A stretch of DNA of 64,000 nt from Metallyticus violacea (lineage: Eukaryota > Arthropoda > Insecta > Mantodea > Metallyticidae), in contig CM060834.1 of the NCBI GenBank assembly GCA_030762175.1, forward strand, positions 67,375,501-67,439,500. Reading direction: 5' to 3'. Shown one piece after another: positions 13,327-24,992 of this stretch (positions are counted from its first letter, which is position 1; each line of letters starts with the position of its first letter). A program made the position numbers and the translations under genes. The notes below the pieces were generated by a model that was given only the letters and a program-made list of their open reading frames with translations, was not told where the DNA came from and searched no databases.

Positions 13327-15545
13327 GAAGTTTGGACACTTCGTTAGAATCACTTTTTTTCCGATCTTATTTGAAATAACTGATTGTCTTTCATTATACT
13401 AGTTTGATAGCCTCAGCAAAGCATATTATGCGCAAAGAATCTCGAAAAGAAAAAAATTTTTTTCGAAGTTTGGAAACTTCGTTAGAATCACTTTTTTTCC
13501 GTTCTTATTTGAGATAACTGGTTCTCTTTCATTATACTAGTTTGATAGCCTCAGTAAAGCATATTATGCGCAAAGAATATGGAAAAGAAAAAAAATTTTT
13601 TTCGAAGTTTGGAAACTTCGTTAGAATCACTTTTTTTCCGTTCTTATGTGAGATAACTGGTTCTCTTTCCTTATACTAGTTTGATAACCTCAGAAAAGGA
13701 TATTATGCGCAAAGAATCTCGAAAAGAAAAAAGTTTTTTTTCGAAGTTTGGAAACTTCGTTTGAATCACTTTTTTTTCCGTTCTTATTTGAGATAACTGG
13801 TTCTCTTTCATTATATTAGTTTGATAGCGTCAGTAAAGCATATTATGCGCAAAGAATCTGGAAAAGAAAAAAAAATTTTTTCGAAGTTTGGAAACTTCGT
13901 TAGAATCACTTTTTTTCCGATCTTATTTGAGATAACTGGTTCTCTTTCATTATACTAGTTTGATAGCCTCAGCAAAGCATATTATGCGCAAAGAATCTCG
14001 AAAAGAAAAAAAATTTTTTTCGAAGTTTGGAAACTTCGTTAGAATCACTTTTTTTCCGTTCTTATTTGAGATATCTGGTTCTCTTTCATTATACTAGTTT
14101 GATAGACTCAGCAAAGAATATTATGCGCAAAGAATCTCGAAAAGAAAAAAAAATTTTTTCGAAGTTTGGAAACTTCGTTAGAATCACTTTTTTTCCGTTC
14201 TTATTTGAGATAACTGGTTCTCTTTCATTATACTAGTTTGATAGCGGTAGAAAAGGATATTATGCGCAAAGAATCTCGAAAAGAAAAAAAAATTTTTCGA
14301 AGTTTGGAAACTTCATTAGAATAACTTTTTTTCCGTTCTTATTCGAGATAACTGGTTCTCTTTCATTATACTAGTTTGATAGCCTCAGAAAAGCATATTA
14401 TGCGCAAAGAATCTCGAAAAGAAAAAAATTTTTTTCGAAGTTTGGAAACTACATTAGAATCACTTTTTTTCCGTTCTTATTCGAGATAACTGGTTCGCTT
14501 TCATTATACTAATTTGATAGCCTCAGAAAAGCATATTATGCGCAAAGAATCTCGAAAATAAAAAAAATTTTTTTTGTAGTTTGGAAACTTCGTTAGAATC
14601 ACTTTTTTTCCGTTCTTATTTGAGATAACTGGTTCTCTTTCATTATACTAGTTTGATAGCCTCAGTAAAGCATATGATGCGCAAAGAATCTCGAAAAGAA
14701 AAAAATTTTTTTTCCAAGTTTGGAAACTTCCTTAGAATCACTTTTTTTCCGTTCTTATTTGAGATAACTGGTTCTCTTTCATTATACTAGTTTGATAGCC
14801 TCAGTAAAGCATATTATGCGCAAAGAATCTGGAAAAGAAAAAAAAATTTTTTCGAAGTTTGGAAACGTCGTTTGAATCACTTTTTTCGGTTCTTATTTGA
14901 GATTACTGCTTCTCTTTCATTATAGTAGTTTGATAGCCTCAGAAAAGCATATTATGGTCAAAGAATCTCGAAAAGAAAAAAAATTTTTTTCGAAGTTTGG
15001 AAACGTCGTTTGAATCACTTTTTTCCGTTCTTATTTGAGATTACTGGTTCTCTTTCATTATAGTAGAATGATAGCCTCAGAAAAGCATATTATGCACAAA
15101 GAATATCGAAAAGAAAAAAAATTTTTTTGGAAGTTTGGAAACTTCGTTAGAATCACTTTTATTCCGTTCTTATTTGAGATAACTGGTTCTCTTTCATTAT
15201 ACTAGTTTGATAGCCTCAGTAAAGCATATTATGCGCAAAGAATCTCGAAAAGAAAAAAGTTTTTTTTTGAAGTTTGGAAACTTCGTTAGAATCACTTTTT
15301 TTCCGTTCTTATTTGAGATAACTGGTTCTCTTTCATTATACTAGTTTGATAGGCTCAGTAAAGCATATTATGCGCAAAGAATCTCGAAAAGAAAAAATTT
15401 TTTTTTCGAAGTTTGGAAACGTCGTTTGAATCACTTTTTTCCGTTCTTATTTGAGATTACTGGTTCTCTTGCATTATAGTAGTTTGATAGCCTCAGAAAA
15501 GCATATTATGCACAAAGAATCTCGAAAAGAAAAAAAAATTTTTTC
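13327..15545 (+). repeat. 16-monomer local repeat, 2219 bp (first copy)
   Basis: Runs from the ggacac monomer at 13327 to the next at 15546. It contains gattgtctttc, gataacctcag, agcgtcag, ccgatc, gatatctgg/atagactcag, cassette D, atggtcaaag and tagtagaatg. It partly repeats just downstream at offset 2219 (15546 to about 17575). The downstream copy has two extra monomers before cassette D and has lost the end. The monomer content differs from the standard 15-monomer HOR, so this is a separate repeat family within the array. Confidence 0.8.
14161..14575 (+). repeat. Divergent cassette D (about three monomers, ttattcgag type)
   Basis: About 415 bp of the most diverged monomers in the window. 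Distinctive motifs are atagcggtagaaaagg, ttattcgagata (which creates an extra CpG), cttcattagaataac, aactacattag, ttcgctttc, ctaatttgat and a tract end reading ttttgtagtttgg in place of ttcgaagtttgg. The last change removes the left arm of the usual inverted repeat. Copies lie at 25965-26379 and 57500-57914, with a variant version at 16657-17072 and 59996-60411. Confidence 0.84.
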
Positions 15546-16656
15546 GTAGTTTGGACACTTCGTTAGAATCACTTTTTTTCCGATCTTATTTGAAATAACT
15601 GATTGTCTTTCATTATACTAGTTTGATAGCCTCAGCAAAGCATATTATGCGCAAAGAATCTCGAAAAGAAAAAAATTTTTTTCGAAGTTTGGAAACTTCG
15701 TTAGAATCACTTTTTTTCCGTTCTTATTTGAGATAACTGGTTCTCTTTCATTATACTAGTTTGATAGCCTCAGTAAAGCATATTATGCGCAAAGAATATG
15801 GGAAAGAAAAAAAATTTTTTTCGAAGTTTGGAAACTTCGTTAGAATCACTTTTTTTCCGTTCTTATGTGAGATAACTGGTTCTCTTTCCTTATACTAGTT
15901 TGATAACCTCAGAAAAGGATATTATGCGCAAAGAATCTCGAAAAGAAAAAAGTTTTTTTTCGAAGTATGGAAACTTCGTTTGAATCACTTTTTTTTCCGT
16001 TCTTATTTGAGATAACTGGTTCTCTTTCATTATATTAGTTTGATAGCGTCAGTAAAGCATATTATGCGCAAAGAATCTGGAAAAGAAAAAAAAATTTTTT
16101 CGAAGTTTGGAAACTTCGTTAGAATCACTTTTTTTCCGATCTTATTTGAGATAACTGGTTCTCTTTCATTATACTAGTTTGATAGCCTCAGCAAAGCATA
16201 TTATGCGCAAAGAATCTCGAAAGGTAAAAAAATTTTTTTCGAAGTTTGGAAACTTCGTTAGAATCACTTTTTTTCCGTTCTTATTTGAGATATCTGGTTC
16301 TCTTTCATTATACTAGTTTGATAGACTCAGCAAAGAATATTATGCGCAAAGAATCACGAAAAGAAAAAAAAATTTTTTCGAAGTTTGGAAACTTCGTTAG
16401 AATCACTTTTTTTCCGTTCTTATTTGAGATAACTGGTTCTCTTTCATTATACTAGTTTGATAGGCTCAGTAAAGCATATTATGCGCAAAGAATCTCGAAG
16501 AGAAAAAAAAATTTTTTCGAAGTTTGGATACGTCGTTTGAATCACTTTTTTCCGTTCTTATTTGAGATAACTGGTTCTCTTTCATTATACTAGTTTGTTA
16601 GCCTCAGTAAAGCATATTATGCGCAAAGAATCTCGAAAAGAAAAAAAATTTTTTTC

Positions 16657-17072
16657 GAAGTTTGGAAACTTCCTTAGAATCACATTTTTTCCGTTCTTAT
16701 TCGAGATAACTGGTTCTCTTTCATTATACTAGTTTGATAGCGGTAGAAAAGGATATTATGCGCAAAGAATCTCGAAATGAAAAAAAAAATTTTTCGAAGT
16801 TTGGAAACTTCATTAGAATAACTTTTTTTCCGTTCTTATTCGAGATAACTGGTTCTCTTTCATTATACTAGTTTGATAGCCTCAGAAAAGCATATTATGC
16901 GCAAAGAATCTCGAAAAGAAAAAAATTTTTTTCGAAGTTTGGAAACTACATTAGAATCACTTTTTTTCCGTTCTTATTCGAGATAACTGGTTCGCTTTCA
17001 TTATACTAATTTGATAGCCTCGGAAAAGCATATTATGCGCAAAGAATCTCGAAAAGAAAAAAAATTTTTTTT
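16657..17072 (+). repeat. Divergent cassette D, variant copy
   Basis: Same motif series as 14161-14575 but with cacattttttcc, cctcggaaaagc and a further shortened junction gtagttgg (one base lost). It belongs to the local 2.2-kb duplication. Relative to that duplication two extra monomers, carrying ataggctcag and gtttgttag, sit in front of it. Confidence 0.83.
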
Positions 17073-20000
17073 GTAGTTGGAAACTTCGTTAGAATCACTT
17101 TTTTTCCGTTCTTATTTGAGATAACTGGTTCTCTTTCATTATACTAGTTTGATAGCCTCAGTAAAGCATATGATGCGCAAAGAATCTCGAAAAGAAAAAA
17201 ATTTTTTTTCCAAGTTTGGAAACTTCCTTAGAATCACTTTTTTTCCGTTCTTATTTGAGATAACTGGTTCTCTTTCATTATACTAGTTTGATAGCCTCAG
17301 TAAAGCATATAATGCGCAAAGAATCTGGAAAAGAAAAAAATTTTTTTTCGAAGTTTGGAAACGTCGTTTGAATCACTTTTTTCCGTTCTTATTTGAGATT
17401 ACTGCTTCTCTTTCATTATAGTAGTTTGATAGCCTCAGAAAAGCATATTATGGTCAAAGAATCTCGAAAAGAAAAAAAATTTTTTTCGAAGTTTGGAAAC
17501 GTCGTTTGAATCACTTTTTTCCGTTCTTATTTGAGATTACTGGTTCTCTTTCATTATAGTAGAATGATAGCCTCAGTAAAGCATATTATGCGCAAAGAAT
17601 CTCGAAAAGAAAAAATTTTTTTTTCGAAGTTTGGAAACTTCCTTAGAATCACTTTTTTTCCGTTCTTATTTGAGATAACTGGTTCTCTTTCATTATACTA
17701 GTTTGATAGCCTCAGTAAAGCATATTATGCGCAAAGAATCTGGAAAAGAAAAAAAATTTTTTTCGAAGTTTGGAAACTTCGTTAGAATCACTTTTTTTCC
17801 GTTCTTATTTGAGATAACAGGTTCTCTTTCATTATACTAGTTTGATAGCCTCAGTAAAGCATATTATGCGCAAAGAATCTCGAAAAGAAAAAAGTTTTTT
17901 TTCGAAGTTTGGAAACTTCGTTTGAATCACTTTTTTTCCGTTGTTATTTGAGATAACTGGTTCTCTTTCATTATACTAGTTTGATAGCCTCAGTAAAGCA
18001 TATTATGCGCAAAGAATATGGAAAAGAAAAAAAAATTTTTTCGAAGTTTGGAAACTTCGTTAGAATCACTTTTTTTCCGTTCTTATGTGAGATAACTGGT
18101 TCTCTTTCCTTATACTAGTTTGATAGCCTCAGCAAAGCATATTATGCGCAAAAAATCTCGAAAAGAAAAAAAATTTTTTTCGAAGTTTGGAAACGTCGTT
18201 AGAATCACTTTTTTTCCGTTCTTATTTGAGATAACTGGTTCTCTTTCATTATACTAGTTTGATAGCCTCAGTAAAGCATATTATGCGCAAAGAATCTCGA
18301 AAAGAAAAAAATTTTTTTTCGAAGTTTGGAAACGTCGTTTGAATCTCTTTTTTCCGTTCTTATTTGGGATTACTGGTTCTCTTTCATTATAGTAGTTTGA
18401 TAGCCTCAGCAAAGCATATTATGCGCAAAGAATCTCGAAAAGAAAAAAAATTTTTTTCGAAGTTTGGAAACTTCGTTAGAATCACTTTTTTTCCGTTCTT
18501 ATTTGAGATAACTGGTTCTCTTTCAATATACTAGTTTGATAGCCTCAGCAAAGAATATTATGCGCAAAGAATCTCGAAAAGAAAAAAAATTTTTTTCGAA
18601 GTTTGGAAACTTCGTTAGAATCACTTTTTTTCCGTTCTTATTTGTGATAACTGGTTCTCTTTCATTATACTAGTTTGATAGGCTCAGTAAAGCATATTAT
18701 GCGCAAAGAATCTCGAAGAGAAAAAAAAATTTTTCGAAGTTTGGAAACGTCGTTTGAATCACTTTTATCTGTTCTTATTTGAGATAACTGGTTCTCTTTC
18801 ATTATACTAGTTTGTTAGCCTCAGTAAAGCATATTATGCGCTAAGAATCTCGAAAAGAAAAAAAATTTTTTTCGAAGTTTGGAAACTTCCTTAGAATCAT
18901 TTTTTTTCCGTTCTTATTTGAGATAACTGGTTCTCTTTCATTATACTAGTTTGATAGCCTCAGTAAAGCATATTATGCGCAAAGAATCTGGAAAAGAAAA
19001 AAAATTTTTTTCGAAGTTTGGAAACTTCGTTAGAATCACTTTTTTTCCGTTCTTATTTGAGATAACAGGTTCTCTTTCATTATACTAGTTTGATAGCCTC
19101 AGTAAAGCATATTATGCACAAAGAATATCGAAAAGAAAAAAAATTTTTTTCGAAGTTTGGAAACTTCGTTTGAATCACTTTTTTTCCGTTGTTATTTGAG
19201 ATAACTGGTTCTCTTTCATTATACTAGTTTGATAGCCTCAGTAAAGCATATTATGCGCAAGGAATCTCGAAAAGAAAAAAAATTTTTTTCGAGGTTTGGA
19301 AACTTCGTTAGAATCACTTTTTTTCCGTTCTTATTTGAGATAACTGGTTCTCTTTCATTATACTAGTTTGATAGCCTCAGTAAAGCATATTATGCGCAAA
19401 GAATCTGGAAAAGAAAAAAGTTTTTTTTCGAAGTTTGGAAACTTCTTTAGAATCACTTTTTTTCCGTTCTTATTTGAGATAACTGGTTCTCTTTCATTAT
19501 ACTAGTTTGATAGCCTCAGTAAAGCATATTATGCTCAAAGAATCTCGAAAAGAAAAAAAATTTTTTTCGAAGTTTGGAAACGTCGTTTGAATCACTTTTT
19601 TCCGTTCTTATTTGAGATTACTGCTTCTCTTTCATTATACTAGTTTGATAGCCTCAGCAAAGCATATTATGCGCAAAGAATCTCGAAAAGAAAAAAAATT
19701 TTTTTCGAAGTTTGGAAACTTCGTTAGAATCACTTTTTTTCCGTTCTTATTTGAGATAACTGGTTCTCTTTCATTATACTAGTTTGATAGCCTCAGTAAA
19801 GCATATTATGCGCAAAGAATCTCGAAAAGAAAAACATTTTTTTTCGAAGTTTGGAAACGTCGTTTGAATCACTTTTTTCCGTTCTTATTTGAGATTACTG
19901 GTTTTCTTTCATTATAGTAGTTTGATAGCCTCAGAAAAGCATATTATACACAAAGAATCTCGAAAAGAAAAAAAATTTTTTTCGAAGTTTGGACACTTCG

Positions 20001-21790
20001 TTAAAATCACTTTTTTTCCGATCTTATTTGAAATAACTGGTTCTCTTTCATTATACTAGTTTGATAGCCTCAGCAAAGAATATTATGCGCAAAGAATCTC
20101 GAAAAGAAAAAAAATTTTTTTCGAAGTTTGGAAACATCGTTAGAATCACTTTTTTTCCGTTCTTATTTGAGATAACTGGTTCTCTTTCATTATACTAGTT
20201 TGATAGGCTCAGTAAAGCATATTATGCGCAAAGAATCTCGAAGAGAAAAAAAAAATATTTTTTCGAAGTTTGGAAACGTCGTTTGAATCACTTTTTTCCG
20301 TTCTTATTTGAGATTACTGGTTCTCTTTCATTATAGTAGTTTGATAGCCTCAGAAAAGCATATTATGCACAAAGAATCACGAAAAGAAAAAAAAATTTTT
20401 TCGAAGTTTGGAAACTTCGTTAGAATCACTTTTTTTCCGTTCTTATTTGAGATAACTGGTTCTCTTTCATTATACTAGTTTGATAGCCTCAGAAATGCAT
20501 ATTATGCGCAAAGAATCTCGAAAACAAAAAAGTTTTTTTTCGAAGTTAGGAAACTTCGTTAGAATCACTTTTTTTCCGTTCTTATTTGAGAAAACTGCTT
20601 CTCTTTCATTATACTAGTTTGATAGGCCCAGTAAAGCATATTATGCGCAAAGAATCTCGAAAAGAAAAAAATTTTTTTTCGAAGTTTGGAAACTTTGTTT
20701 GAATGACTTTTTTTCCGTTCTTATTTGAGATAACTGGTTCTCTTTCATTATACTAGTTTGATAGCCTCAGTAAAGCCATATTATGCGCAAAGAATATGGA
20801 AAAGAAAAAAAATTTTTTTCGAAGTTTGGAAACTTCGTTAGAATCACTTTTTTTCCGTTCTTATGTGAGATAACTGGTTCTCTTTCCATATACTAGTTTG
20901 ATAACCTCAGAAAAGGATATTATGCGCAAAGAATCTCGAAAAGAAAAAAGTTTTTTTTCGAAGTTTGGAAACTTCATTTGAATCACTTTTTTTTCCGTTC
21001 TTATTTGAGATAACTGGTTCTCTTTCATTATATTAGTTTGATAGCGTCAGTAAAGCATATTATGCGCAAAGAACCTGGAAAAGAAAAAAAATTATTTTTG
21101 AAGTTTGGAAACTTCGTTAGAATCACTTTTTTCCGTTCTTAATTGAGATAACTGGTTCTCTTTCATTATACTAGTTTGATAGCCTCAGTAAAGCATATTA
21201 TGCGCAAAGAATCTCGAAAAGAAAAAAGTTTTTTTTCGAAGTTTGGAAACTTCGTTTGAATCACTTTTTTTCCGTTGTTATTTGAGATAACTGGTTCTCT
21301 TTCATTATACTAGTTTGATAGCCTCAGTAAAGCATATTATGCGCAAGGAATCTCGAAAAGAAAAAAAATTTTTTTCGAGGTTTGGAAACTTCGTTAGAAT
21401 CACTTTTTTTCCGTTCTTATTTGAGATAACTGGTTCTCTTTCATTATACTAGTTTGATAGCCTCAGTAAAGCATATTATGCGCAAAGAATCTGGAAAAGA
21501 AAAAAGTTTTTTTCGAAGTTTGGAAACTTCTTTAGAATCACTTTTTTTCCGTTCTTATTTGAGATAACTGGTTCTCTTTCATTATACTAGTTTGATAGCC
21601 TCAGTAAAGCATATTATGCTCAAAGAATCTCGAAAAGAAAAAAAATTTTTTTCGAAGTTTGGAAACGTCGTTTGAATCACTTTTTTCCGTTCTTATTTGA
21701 GATTACTGCTTCTCTTTCATTATACTAGTTTGATAGCCTCAGCAAAGCATATTATGCGCAAAGAATCTCGAAAAGAAAAAAAATTTTTTT

Positions 21791-21808
21791 CGAAGTTTGG
21801 AAACTTCG
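21791..21808. other. Perfect inverted repeat, 8-bp arms, 2-base spacer (one per monomer)
   Basis: CGAAGTTT-GG-AAACTTCG in the reference monomer. The arms pair perfectly and could form a short hairpin or cruciform. It recurs in most type-1 monomers. One pair is broken in type-2 (acgtcg) and marker (ggacac) monomers, and the left arm is lost in cassette D (gtagtttgg). A role in chromatin or recombination is inference. Confidence 0.85.
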
Positions 21809-21930
21809 TTAGAATCACTTTTTTTCCGTTCTTATTTGAGATAACTGGTTCTCTTTCATTATACTAGTTTGATAGCCTCAGTAAAGCATATTATGCGCAA
21901 AGAATCTCGAAAAGAAAAAAATTTTTTTTC
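21792..21930 (+). repeat. Representative type-1 monomer (139 bp)
   Basis: This copy is close to consensus and serves as a reference frame. From its start: inverted repeat (1-17), ttcgttag block (14-21), T7 run (28-34), ccgttcttat (35-44), gagataactgg (47-57), SpeI-like actagt (72-77), cagtaaagc (88-96), dyad gcatattatgc (95-105), tgcgca (103-108), ctcgaaaag (115-123), then A7T8 (124-138) and a final c. Type 1 is the commonest class and is marked by cttcgttagaatcac followed by seven Ts. The start point is arbitrary, chosen at the inverted repeat. Confidence 0.93.
21886..21896. other. Short dyad GCATA-T-TATGC (one per monomer)
   Basis: Five-base arms around a single T, overlapping tgcgca. It is retained in most monomers. 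Variants include catatgatg (near 14673), aaccatatt (7021), aaagccatatt (7998) and tattatacac (81). In gcacaaag and gctcaaag monomers the arms survive because only the flank changes. Confidence 0.75.
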
Positions 21931-21932
21931 GA
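21907..21932. other. A-tract/T-tract block flanked by TCGA (one per monomer)
   Basis: TCGA, then AAAAG, then a pure A-run that switches to a T-run, then TCGA of the next unit, an imperfect dyad. After the G, the A-run plus T-run totals 15 in nearly all monomers while the switch point moves (6+9, 7+8, 8+7, 9+6, 10+5, or A6-G-T8). Such rigid AT tracts generally disfavour nucleosomes, so this block is a candidate linker position. Confidence 0.8.
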
Positions 21933-22349
21933 AGTTTGGAAACGTCGTTTGAATCACTTTTTTCCGTTCTTATTTGAGATTACTGGTTCTCTTTCATTAT
22001 AGTAGTTTGATAGCCTCAGAAAAGCATATTATGCACAAAGAATCTCGAAAAGAAAAAAAATTTATTTCGAAGTTTGGACACTTCGTTAGAATCACTTTTT
22101 TTCCGATCTTATTTGAAATAACTGGTTCTCTTTCATTATACTAGTTTGATAGCCTCAGCAAAGAATATTATGCGCAAAGAATCTCGAAAAGAAAAAAAAT
22201 TTTTTTCCAAGTTTGGAAACTTCGTTAGAATCACTTTTTTTCCGTTCTTATTTGAGATAACTGGTTCTCTTTCATTATACTAGTTTGATAGGCTCAGTAA
22301 AGCATATTATGCGCAAAGAATCTCGAAGAGAAAAAAAAAATATTTTTTC

Positions 22350-22490
22350 GAAGTTTGGAAACGTCGTTTGAATCACTTTTTTCCGTTCTTATTTGAGATT
22401 ACTGGTTCTCTTTCATTATAGTAGTTTGATAGCCTCAGAAAAGCATATTATGCACAAAGAATCTCGAAGAGAAAAAAAAAATATTTTTTC
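22350..22490 (+). repeat. Chimeric monomer, second copy
   Basis: Same monomer-3/monomer-2 chimera as at 9573, carried along in the 12777-bp-offset duplication. It shows gcacaaagaatctcgaagag ahead of the interrupted A/T tract. Confidence 0.83.
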
Positions 22491-24436
22491 GAAGTTTGGA
22501 AACGTCGTTTGAATCACTTTTTTCCGTTCTTATTTGAGATTACTGGTTCTCTTTCATTATAGTAGTTTGATAGCCTCAGAAAAGCATATTATGCACAAAG
22601 AATCACGAAAAGAAAAAAAAATTTTTTCGAAGTTTGGAAACTTCGTTAGAATCACTTTTTTTCCGTTCTTATTTGAGATAACTGGTTCTCTTTCATTATA
22701 CTAGTTTGATAGCCTCAGAAAAGCATATTATGCGCAAAGAATCTCGAAAACAAAAAAGTTTTTTTTCGAAGTTAGGAAACTTCGTTAGAATCACTTTTTT
22801 TCCGTTCTTATTTGAGAAAACTGCTTCTCTTTCATTATACTAGTTTGATAGGCCCAGTAAAGCATATTATGCGCAAAGAATCTCGAAAAGAAAAAAATTT
22901 TTTTTCGAAGTTTGGAAACTTTGTTTGAATGACTTTTTTTCCGTTCTTATTTGAGATAACTGGTTCTCTTTCATTATACTAGTTTGATAGCCTCAGTAAA
23001 GCCATATTATGCGCAAAGAATATGGAAAAGAAAAAAAATTTTTTTCGAAGTTTGGAAACTTCGTTAGAATCACTTTTTTTCCGTTCTTATGTGAGATAAC
23101 TGGTTCTCTTTCCATATACTAGTTTGATAACCTCAGAAAAGGATATTATGCGCAAAGAATCTCGAAAAGAAAAAAGTTTTTTTTCGAAGTTTGGAAACTT
23201 CATTTGAATCACTTTTTTTTCCGTTCTTATTTGAGATAACTGGTTCTCTTTCATTATATTAGTTTGATAGCGTCAGTAAAGCATATTATGCGCAAAGAAC
23301 CTGGAAAAGAAAAAAAATTATTTTTGAAGTTTGGAAACTTCGTTAGAATCACTTTTTTCCGTTCTTAATTGAGATAACTGGTTCTCTTTCATTATACTAG
23401 TTTGATAGCCTCAGTAAAGCATATTATGCGCAAAGAATCTCGAAAAGAAAAAAGTTTTTTTTCGAAGTTTGGAAACTTCGTTTGAATCACTTTTTTTCCG
23501 TTGTTATTTGAGATAACTGGTTCTCTTTCATTATACTAGTTTGATAGCCTCAGTAAAGCATATTATGCGCAAGGAATCTCGAAAAGAAAAAAAATTTTTT
23601 TCGAGGTTTGGAAACTTCGTTAGAATCACTTTTTTTCCGTTCTTATTTGAGATAACTGGTTCTCTTTCATTATACTAGTTTGATAGCCTCAGTAAAGCAT
23701 ATTATGCGCAAAGAATCTGGAAAAGAAAAAAAAATTTTTTCGAAGTTTGGAAACTTCGTTAGAATCACTTTTTTTCCGTTCTTATTTGAGAAAACTGCTT
23801 CTCTTTCATTATACTAGTTTGATAGGCCCAGTAAAGCATATTATGCGCAAAGAATCTCTAAAAGAAAAAAATTTTTTTTCGAAGTTTGGAAACTTTGTTT
23901 GAATGACTTTTTTTCCGTTCTTATTTGAGATAACTGGTTCTCTTTCATTATACTAGTTTGATAGCCTCAGTAAAGCATATTATGCGCAAAGAATATGGAA
24001 AAGAAAAAAAATTTTTTTCGAAGTTTGGAAACTTTGTTAGAATCACTTTTTTTCCGTTCTTATGTGAGATAACTGGTTCTCTTTCCATATATAAGTTTGA
24101 TAACCTCAGAAAAGGATATTATGCGCAAAGAATCTCGAAAAGAAAAAAGTTTTTTTTCGAAGTTTGGAAACTTCATTTGAATCACTTTTTTTTCCGTTCT
24201 TATTTGAGATAACTGGTTCTCTTTCATTATATTAGTTTGATAGCGTCAGTAAAGCATATTATGCGCAAAGAACCTGGAAAAGAAAAAAAAAATTTTTTCG
24301 AAGTTTGGAAACTTCGTTAGAATCACTTTTTTCCATTCTTATTTGAGATAACTGGTTCTCTTTCATTATACTAGTTTGATAGCCTCAGTAAAGCATATTA
24401 TGCGCAAAGAATCTCGAAAAGAAAAAATTTTTTTTC

Positions 24437-24992
24437 GAAGTTTGGAAACTTCCTTAGAATCACTTTTTTTCCATTCTTATTTGAGATAACTTGTTCTCTT
24501 TCATTATACTTGTTTGATAGCCTTAGACAAGCATATTATGCGCAAAGAATCACGAAAAGAAAAAAATTTTTTTTCGAAGTTTGGAAACTTCGTTAGAATC
24601 ACTTTTTTTCCGTTCTTATTTAAGATTACTGGTTCTCTTTCATTATACTAGTTTAATAGCCTCAGACAAGCATATTATGCGCAAAGAATCTCGAAAAGAA
24701 AAAAATTTTTTTTCGAAGTTTGGAAACTTCGTTAGAATCACTTTTTTTCCGTTCTTATTTGAGATAACTTGTTCTCTTTCATTATACTAGTTTGATAGCC
24801 TTAGACAAGCATATTATGCGCAAAGAATCTCGAAAAGAAAAAAATTTTTTTTCGAAGTTTGGAATCTTCCTTAGAATCACTTTTTTTCCATTCTTATTTG
24901 AGATAACTTGTTCTCTTTCATTATACTAGTTTGATAGCCTTAGACAAGCATATTATGCGCAAAGAATCTCGAAAAGAAAAAAATTTTTTTTC
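24437..24992 (+). repeat. Divergent cassette C, second copy
   Basis: Copy of 12633-13188 at offset 11804, with the same four gacaagc monomers, the same ccattc changes and the same length. Confidence 0.86.

Larger units (their letters stand above)
19984..22068 (+). repeat. 15-monomer HOR unit, 2085 bp
   Basis: Copy of the unit at 7207 (offset 12777), with the same gttaaaatc, agaaatgcat, gaagttagg and aaagccatatt variants. A private change, gaaacatcgtt near 20134, is shared only with the copies at 29013 and 63323. It therefore traces descent among these three. Confidence 0.9.
17581..23725 (+). repeat. Duplicated block equal to 4804-10948 (offset 12777)
   Basis: Shared markers hold one offset: aaagcatatt (4804/17581), gcgcaaaaaatc (near 5371/18148), atacacaaag (7171/19948), aaagccatatt (7998/20775) and the chimera (9573/22350). 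The left junction is sharp: upstream of about 17575 the sequence still follows the tagtagaatg monomer type, and downstream it follows the 4.8-kb region. The right end is near 23725, where the tract and following monomer switch to the 11.9-kb pattern. Length is about 6.1 kb. Differences are few, such as tctcttttttcc at 18344-18355 and acttttatctg near 18762. Confidence 0.87.

Noticed and set aside
21791..21826. Hairpin followed by a T7 run resembling a rho-independent terminator
   Set aside because: The hairpin is AT-rich with a 2-base loop, the T-run is 11 bases away, and it repeats about 460 times in a eukaryote-type satellite. It is a property of the monomer, not a transcription signal.
21840..21900. 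Pol III internal promoter (tRNA/SINE-like A and B boxes)
   Set aside because: No match to the B box consensus was seen, and the T-runs would stop Pol III within each monomer.
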